Source: Desulfobacteraceae bacterium
Lineage (GTDB): Bacteria; Desulfobacterota; Desulfobacteria; Desulfobacterales; DAOWNP01
Direction of reading: 5' to 3'
DNA: 9,587 bases
Assembly: GCA_030642545.1 (NCBI GenBank)
Contig: DAOWNP010000075.1
Span: 1-9,587, forward strand
Numbering within the stretch: position 1 is the stretch's first letter; each line of letters opens with the position of its first letter. Position numbers and translations under genes: made by a program. Positions 6,316-9,587 of this stretch are shown in pieces. Under the pieces are notes generated by a model. The model had not been told where the DNA came from, searched no databases, and worked only from the letters and a program-made list of their open reading frames with translations.

Positions 6316-8124
6316 AGATTCTTTAACCTCTGATTTTATCTTGTTGTAATAATCATCTTCCCAGTTTTTTGATTTAATACCATAAAGGAATGTCCATTTA
6401 AAAAGATGTTCCAATGCTTTAGGAAGCTGACCATAGCTGTCAATAAACTGAATAGATTTACCATACTGTTTAAGCATCTCTTTTTTATCTTTATATCCAC
6501 AACCCAGGGTAACAAGATTAACTTTTTCCCTATGACAATAATCAATACCACATTGGACATCACAACCAAAATTTGATTCACCGTCTGTTACATGAATTAA
6601 AATATTACGGCTGGCCTCTTTAGGCTTAAAATAAGCTGCTGCAATTATAGCCTGACCTGATGCTGTTTGTCCGCTTGGAGGAACAGAAAGAAGTTTGCCT
6701 CCACTTATCAGTTTTGATATCATGCAAACCCTGTCCATTTCAAAATAGGCATAAGCCTGTAATCTGATCTGGCTTCCACGAAGTGCCAAATAAATATTAC
6801 CTATGGTATTTTCAACCATTCTCCATTTATTCCCCTGCATAGAACCACTGGCATCCATAAGCAGAGTAACACTCCAATTCATATCAGGCAGGTTATCAAT
6901 CTGTTTAAAACATCTGCCGCTAACAGGTGCTCTGTAGAGTCTTCTCGGATCTACTCTGCCACCTAAAAGACCCCTGTTTATAACTTTTTTCCTTTTGGCA
7001 TAATTAATAAATATAGATTTTAATCTGGATACAAGTTTTTTATCTATTATCGGATGAGCAGGAATTTTAAAATTCCATCTCGACATTGCCACTACATCTT
7101 TATTATCATATCCTACTATATTATAAATAATAGGTGTAATATTAACAGAACCAGCAGCAATATTAGTCTCTATTTCATGAACAAGATTTAATGGAAGAGA
7201 ACATTTTACTGTCTTCTTTTTTTTAACTGACTCTTTTTCCTCGCTACCTTCTATAGAAGAAGGATACCATAAAAGCTGTTTGTTTAAAATTTTAAAGGGC
7301 TCTACATGGTCTCTTAATTGCTGCCATATTTCAAAATAAACAGATGCCCGTTTTTTACATTTTTCTGTAACCCCTGCTGTTTTCGAAAAAATCTTTTCTT
7401 CAAGCAAGCTATTAAGCCGGTTTAAAATTGACAGTGGCTTTTCATATAAAACAGGAAGCTTCTTATAAGATTTATAATCTTTCCCAAAAAATCTGAATAT
7501 ATGAATAATTTCATCAAGTGTAAGTAAATTTGACGGAAAAACAGGTTTTGCTCTGGCAAAAGGTCCATCTTTCGCAATTTTAACATATTCACCAAAAACT
7601 GTTTTATCTGCCATCATATCTACATATAAATCTTCTCCTGCATAAACTACTTTTTGAAAAGCTATCCTTTCTAACCCACCCATCTTTTTAAATTCAGGCT
7701 CAAGAGTCCTCCATACATGCTCACTCCACTCAACCCTGTGTATGGACTCATGCACAATAAACCCTACAGCATTATCCACCTTATAAAAAGGTATAGGATA
7801 TTTCCCCATAACAAGAGACGGATCTATAATAACAGATGAATTACCACCTGCAGACATTCCAATATATTCTATAATACCAACATTTTGCCCAATATACCCT
7901 GAAACCTTACGAAGTGCCTTCAGCAAATTTGCAAGGGATGATGCCTCAGAAGATGATCTGTTTTTATGCCAGAACTCAGACAACCCTGCATTATAATTTA
8001 AAGGTTCATAATTTTTCTCTTCTGCCTCCGAAAGAGCAGCTACATCCAAGGGCTTTATACCAGTACCGGTAAAACAAGCAGCAGCATCTTCAGCACTCTT
8101 AATATAATCTGTACTCTTTTCCAT
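6307..8124 (-). CDS. VWA-domain protein with N-terminal HExxH motif, partner of the upstream AAA+ ATPase
   Basis: A 605-residue soluble protein without a signal peptide. The C-terminal von Willebrand A domain (about 417-580) has a complete MIDAS: DASGS (424-428), the Thr of SGQTASG (T487) and VTDGES (D514), which should bind a divalent metal. The N-terminal part (about 1-280) contains VGFIVHESIHRVEW, with HExxH at 125-129, followed by AGEDLYVDMMAD (162-173). Together these look like the His/His/acidic ligands of a minimal zinc metallopeptidase. A charged Lys-rich linker (about 290-308) separates the parts. The layout recalls CobT, NorD, CbbO and ViaA, VWA partners of MoxR-type ATPases, but the HExxH part is not typical of them as I know them. 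The ATG at 8124 has AAAGGAG six bases upstream. The gene overlaps the ATPase gene by 26 bp, which implies translational coupling. I do not recognise the specific family. Confidence 0.88.
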   Translation of the reverse strand: MEKSTDYIKSAEDAAACFTGTGIKPLDVAALSEAEEKNYEPLNYNAGLSEFWHKNRSSSEASSLANLLKALRKVSGYIGQNVGIIEYIGMSAGGNSSVIIDPSLVMGKYPIPFYKVDNAVGFIVHESIHRVEWSEHVWRTLEPEFKKMGGLERIAFQKVVYAGEDLYVDMMADKTVFGEYVKIAKDGPFARAKPVFPSNLLTLDEIIHIFRFFGKDYKSYKKLPVLYEKPLSILNRLNSLLEEKIFSKTAGVTEKCKKRASVYFEIWQQLRDHVEPFKILNKQLLWYPSSIEGSEEKESVKKKKTVKCSLPLNLVHEIETNIAAGSVNITPIIYNIVGYDNKDVVAMSRWNFKIPAHPIIDKKLVSRLKSIFINYAKRKKVINRGLLGGRVDPRRLYRAPVSGRCFKQIDNLPDMNWSVTLLMDASGSMQGNKWRMVENTIGNIYLALRGSQIRLQAYAYFEMDRVCMISKLISGGKLLSVPPSGQTASGQAIIAAAYFKPKEASRNILIHVTDGESNFGCDVQCGIDYCHREKVNLVTLGCGYKDKKEMLKQYGKSIQFIDSYGQLPKALEHLFKWTFLYGIKSKNWEDDYYNKIKSEVKESAS

Positions 8125-8947
8125 TATCTGCTCCTTTAATTCTCATCTCTACATGAAGTGATAAAAGAACTGATTCTAAAATATCATTGCTTAGTTGAAG
8201 GCTATTTGTAAAAGCTTCTTTAACACTTGCTCCGACAGCTACCATCTCTGCTATCATCAAAGTATGACGTGTTGAAATTATCATAGGCTCTTGAGAGTTG
8301 TTACGTAATTTATTGGCAATATTGACAATAGTTAAAGCACTTGCTTCATCAATTCTAGCTTTAAGATTTAACACTTTTGTTTCAATATCAGATGGAAGAT
8401 AATCAAGAAGACTCACATAGAAACGGTCTCTTAATGCTGCATCAAGCATTTCTGTTCCTACAAACTCATCTCCTTCATTTAATGTAGCAAAAAAAACCAC
8501 ATCATCAGCCACTTTAATATGGCCTAATTCATCTGTCCACACAGATCTGTCATCAGATAAAACAGAAAACAGCATATTTAATGCTTTTGGATGCTCAGGA
8601 CGATTTATCTCTTCTAAATGAATTACACATCCGGGAGTTTGAATCGCCTTTGGGAATAAAAACTGTTGATAAAAAGTTTCACCATCTTTAAGCCTGTGTT
8701 CACCAAAAAGCTGACCAGGCTCTGATAAAATTCCTATCTGAAAAGTTGCCAGTGGCCTATTATTTATAGCTGCAAATTGTCTCACCATAGTTGATTTTCC
8801 ACAACCCTGCTTGCCTGCAACTAAAACATTTATGGGGTGTCGTTTCGCAAGTTTCTTTATTCGATCCAGATTCTCTATCATATTATCAGGTAAAAAAAAA
8901 CATTCATCATGAACAGGTATCTCTAATTTATCTCCGTCTGCCCCCAT
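8099..8947 (-). CDS. MoxR/NorQ/CbbQ-type AAA+ ATPase
   Basis: A 282-residue AAA+ ATPase from the preferred ATG at 8947. A reading from 8968 adds seven residues, but AAAGGAG sits 4 bases before the 8947 ATG and nothing precedes the earlier one. Motifs (numbering from 8947): Walker A GKQGCGKST (45-53), Walker B region VIHLEEINRP (108-117), sensor 1 ATLNEGDEF (154-162) and the arginine-finger segment ALRDRF (171-176). A helical lid domain with an STRH motif (225-228; sensor 2 type) follows. The usual Walker B Asp-Glu is Glu-Glu (112-113). Proteins of this group form hexameric rings and work with a VWA partner to remodel or insert metal into target enzymes. The VWA gene overlaps its 3' end, and the putative Sec zinc-ribbon gene ends 48 bp upstream. 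Confidence 0.92.
   Translation of the reverse strand: MGADGDKLEIPVHDECFFLPDNMIENLDRIKKLAKRHPINVLVAGKQGCGKSTMVRQFAAINNRPLATFQIGILSEPGQLFGEHRLKDGETFYQQFLFPKAIQTPGCVIHLEEINRPEHPKALNMLFSVLSDDRSVWTDELGHIKVADDVVFFATLNEGDEFVGTEMLDAALRDRFYVSLLDYLPSDIETKVLNLKARIDEASALTIVNIANKLRNNSQEPMIISTRHTLMIAEMVAVGASVKEAFTNSLQLSNDILESVLLSLHVEMRIKGADNGKEYRLY
8131..8137 (-). promoter_or_regulatory. Ribosome binding site of the VWA gene, inside the ATPase coding region
   Basis: AAAGGAG (minus strand) lies six bases before the VWA ATG at 8124 and within the last codons of the ATPase gene. It fixes the VWA start and the 26-bp overlap, a usual layout for coupled translation of two subunits. Confidence 0.8.
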
Positions 8948-8950
8948 AAC

Positions 8951-8958
8951 ACTCCTTT
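8951..8958 (-). promoter_or_regulatory. Ribosome binding site that decides the ATPase start
   Basis: AAAGGAGT (minus strand) stands 4 bases before the ATG at 8947. The in-frame upstream ATG at 8968 is preceded only by an A-run. The longer reading would also run through this strong site, so the shorter protein is preferred. Confidence 0.75.
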
Positions 8959-8995
8959 CAAAAATCATTTTTTTATAACAAACTACCAGTTATTA

Positions 8996-9334
8996 TTAAT
9001 AAAATAACTCTTTTTGTCTCTGGATAAGATAAGTTTTTAACTGTGGGATATTCCATCTCATATTTTGAGAGTTAAGTTTTGCTATAATATTTCTAGCTTC
9101 TCTTAATTTTTCTTTACTATCACTTTTTTGATACATTGCAAGCCTTTTAGACAGTTCTCTCATTTGAGTCTCTTCATCTTCAAGAGCTTCTGACCTGGAA
9201 AAAAGACAATCAGTTCCACACCGTGGACACCTGCGAAGATCTGATTCTCCGCAAGCGGGTCATCCGGTTTTACACAAATATTTAAAATCCTGATATTCTG
9301 AGCTGTAACCGCAGCTATCACATTTTAAATCCAT
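8996..9334 (-). CDS. Putative selenocysteine-containing zinc-ribbon protein (in-frame TGA at codon 25)
   Basis: Not found as one open frame by ordinary ORF calling, because a TGA at 9260-9262 splits it. Read through, the frame gives 112 residues ending at a TAA (8996-8998). Cysteine pairs are C5xxC8, position 25xxC28 (CKTG-U-PACG), C36xxC39 and C43. The TGA thus falls exactly where a CxxC zinc knuckle expects Cys. Residues 46-112 are charged and probably helical, with many Glu, Lys, Arg and Gln and no further stop. AAGGA lies nine bases before the ATG at 9334. A stem-loop begins directly at the TGA. The simplest readings are Sec recoding, or a nonsense change TGC/TGT to TGA in a zinc-ribbon gene. 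The intact 87-codon frame after the TGA favours Sec. If Sec is inserted, UxxC could be a redox or metal site. The AAA+ gene follows after 48 bp. I do not recognise the family. Confidence 0.65.
9211..9262 (-). promoter_or_regulatory. Candidate bacterial SECIS stem-loops after the in-frame TGA
   Basis: Bacterial SECIS hairpins lie within the coding region just after the UGA. Two are possible here. Hairpin A pairs C9257-G9247 with C9238-G9228: 11 bp including three G-U pairs, with an 8-base loop AATCAGAT. Two further pairs past a 2-base bulge reach into the UGA itself. Hairpin B has the perfect stem TCCAC/GTGGA (9227-9223 with 9219-9215), a GGT loop (9222-9220), and CAG/CTG pairs below. Hairpin B's GGU loop is closer to the G-containing loop expected by SelB, but it is about 37 bases after the UGA, near the far limit. 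The two use overlapping bases and may be alternatives. Confidence 0.45.
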
Positions 9335-9342
9335 ATCAATAT

Positions 9343-9348
9343 TTCCTT
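9343..9348 (-). promoter_or_regulatory. Ribosome binding site of the putative selenoprotein gene
   Basis: AAGGAA on the minus strand, with AGGA nine bases before the ATG at 9334. It supports this ATG as a true start, and so supports translation of the 24 codons before the TGA. Confidence 0.6.
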
Positions 9349-9458
9349 ATTATATTATACTACCAAGACAAATATCATTAATGAATAAAAGATCAAACAC
9401 AAAAGAGTTGCATAAAAAATATTAAACAAAACCTCAAACGGTTTACACTATAGATTGC

Positions 9459-9544
9459 CACATAATAAATTTCACAAGGCCAGAGGTCGGAGATAATACT
9501 AATCGTATATCTCCGACCGATAACGCAGTGAAATTATTTATGTG
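9459..9544. repeat. Nested 86-bp palindrome (cruciform-forming element)
   Basis: The inner arms GGTCGGAGAT (9485-9494) and ATCTCCGACC (9509-9518) pair perfectly. After one bulged A (9495) the stem continues as ATAC/GTAT to a 5-base TAATC loop. The outer arms at 9459-9475 and 9528-9544 (CACATA...TTTCAC and its near-exact inverse) match at most of their 17 positions. No T-run follows on either strand, so a simple terminator is unlikely. It may be a MITE, a REP-like element or a structured site upstream of the zinc-ribbon gene. Confidence 0.6.
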
Positions 9545-9587
9545 ACGGTCTTTAGTAAGATCTTGGCAGTTGAAGTCCAAAATTAGC

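Noticed and set aside
6336..6581. A minus-strand frame of 81 codons inside the VWA gene in another phase.
   Set aside because: It overlaps the conserved VWA domain and encodes no motif, so it is a shadow frame.
8996..9259. The zinc-ribbon gene as a decayed pseudogene or a gene starting after the TGA.
   Set aside because: There is one in-frame TGA and no other damage. The Cys pattern spans the TGA, and the only good ribosome binding site lies before codon 1. A single nonsense mutation cannot be excluded without homologues, so this is kept as the main alternative.
9354..9359. A perfect -10-like TATAAT on the minus strand upstream of the zinc-ribbon gene.
   Set aside because: No -35 lies at a suitable distance, and the transcript would start within the ribosome binding site. 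In such AT-rich DNA the match is expected by chance.
9459..9544. The nested palindrome as an integron attC site, suggested by the bulged base in the stem.
   Set aside because: I cannot find the conserved GTTRRRY / RYYYAAC ends at the expected places, and no integrase or cassette array is visible.
9440..9586. A minus-strand frame open through the 86-bp palindrome, ending at the TAG/TAA region near 9440.
   Set aside because: It has no visible start or ribosome binding site, passes through a palindrome, and has no family motif; an open frame of this length can arise by chance.
9552..9587. A short minus-strand reading ending in ...LQLPRSY and TAA at 9552-9554, possibly the 3' end of a gene beyond the right edge.
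   Set aside because: Only 11 codons are visible and they carry no recognisable motif, so it cannot be told from chance.

Overview
The window is AT-rich bacterial DNA, and every gene I can support lies on the minus strand, so transcription runs from high to low coordinates. The gene set is acyl-CoA carboxyltransferase, acyl-CoA ligase, sirtuin, crotonase-fold protein and DUF4125 protein, plus what looks like a selenoprotein gene. This best suits an anaerobic fatty- or aromatic-acid-degrading bacterium of the Desulfobacterota type (for example a Desulfobacterales sulfate reducer). That assignment is inference from gene content, not from a marker gene.

Right part (about 8996-9334, 8099-8947, 6307-8124): a compact three-gene set. 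First is a 112-residue zinc-ribbon protein whose frame is interrupted only by a TGA at codon 25 (9260-9262), in the place of a Cys of a CxxC knuckle. Next is a MoxR/NorQ-type AAA+ ATPase. Last is a 605-residue protein with a C-terminal VWA (MIDAS) domain and an N-terminal HExxH motif. The ATPase and VWA genes overlap by 26 bp, and a hairpin containing the VWA stop codon closes the set. AAA+/VWA pairs usually act as ATP-driven remodelling or metal-cofactor-insertion machines. A selenocysteine zinc-ribbon partner and a possible metallopeptidase domain would be new for such a pair, and this is the most interesting part of the window.

Middle (5458-6306): a stand-alone FMN-binding split-barrel (PNPOx-like) gene. 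Upstream of it is a 304-bp gap holding an 82-bp MITE-like element with perfect 17-bp terminal inverted repeats. A weak terminator hairpin lies after the gene.

Left part (1-5457): a probable operon read as SlyD-like FKBP isomerase, crotonase-fold protein, Sir2 deacylase, AMP-forming acyl-CoA ligase, DUF4125 protein, and the beta subunit of a biotin-dependent acyl-CoA carboxylase or decarboxylase (cut by the left edge). The ligase would activate a carboxylic acid. The crotonase-fold protein and the carboxyltransferase would process the CoA ester, and the sirtuin would remove acyl marks from lysines of these enzymes. Several of these proteins have altered signature residues. The crotonase lacks both hydratase glutamates, the ligase has Met in place of Gly before its catalytic Lys, and the carboxyltransferase has changed DSGGAR and AGGA motifs.

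The right edge (9335-9587) has no supported gene but holds a nested 86-bp palindrome.
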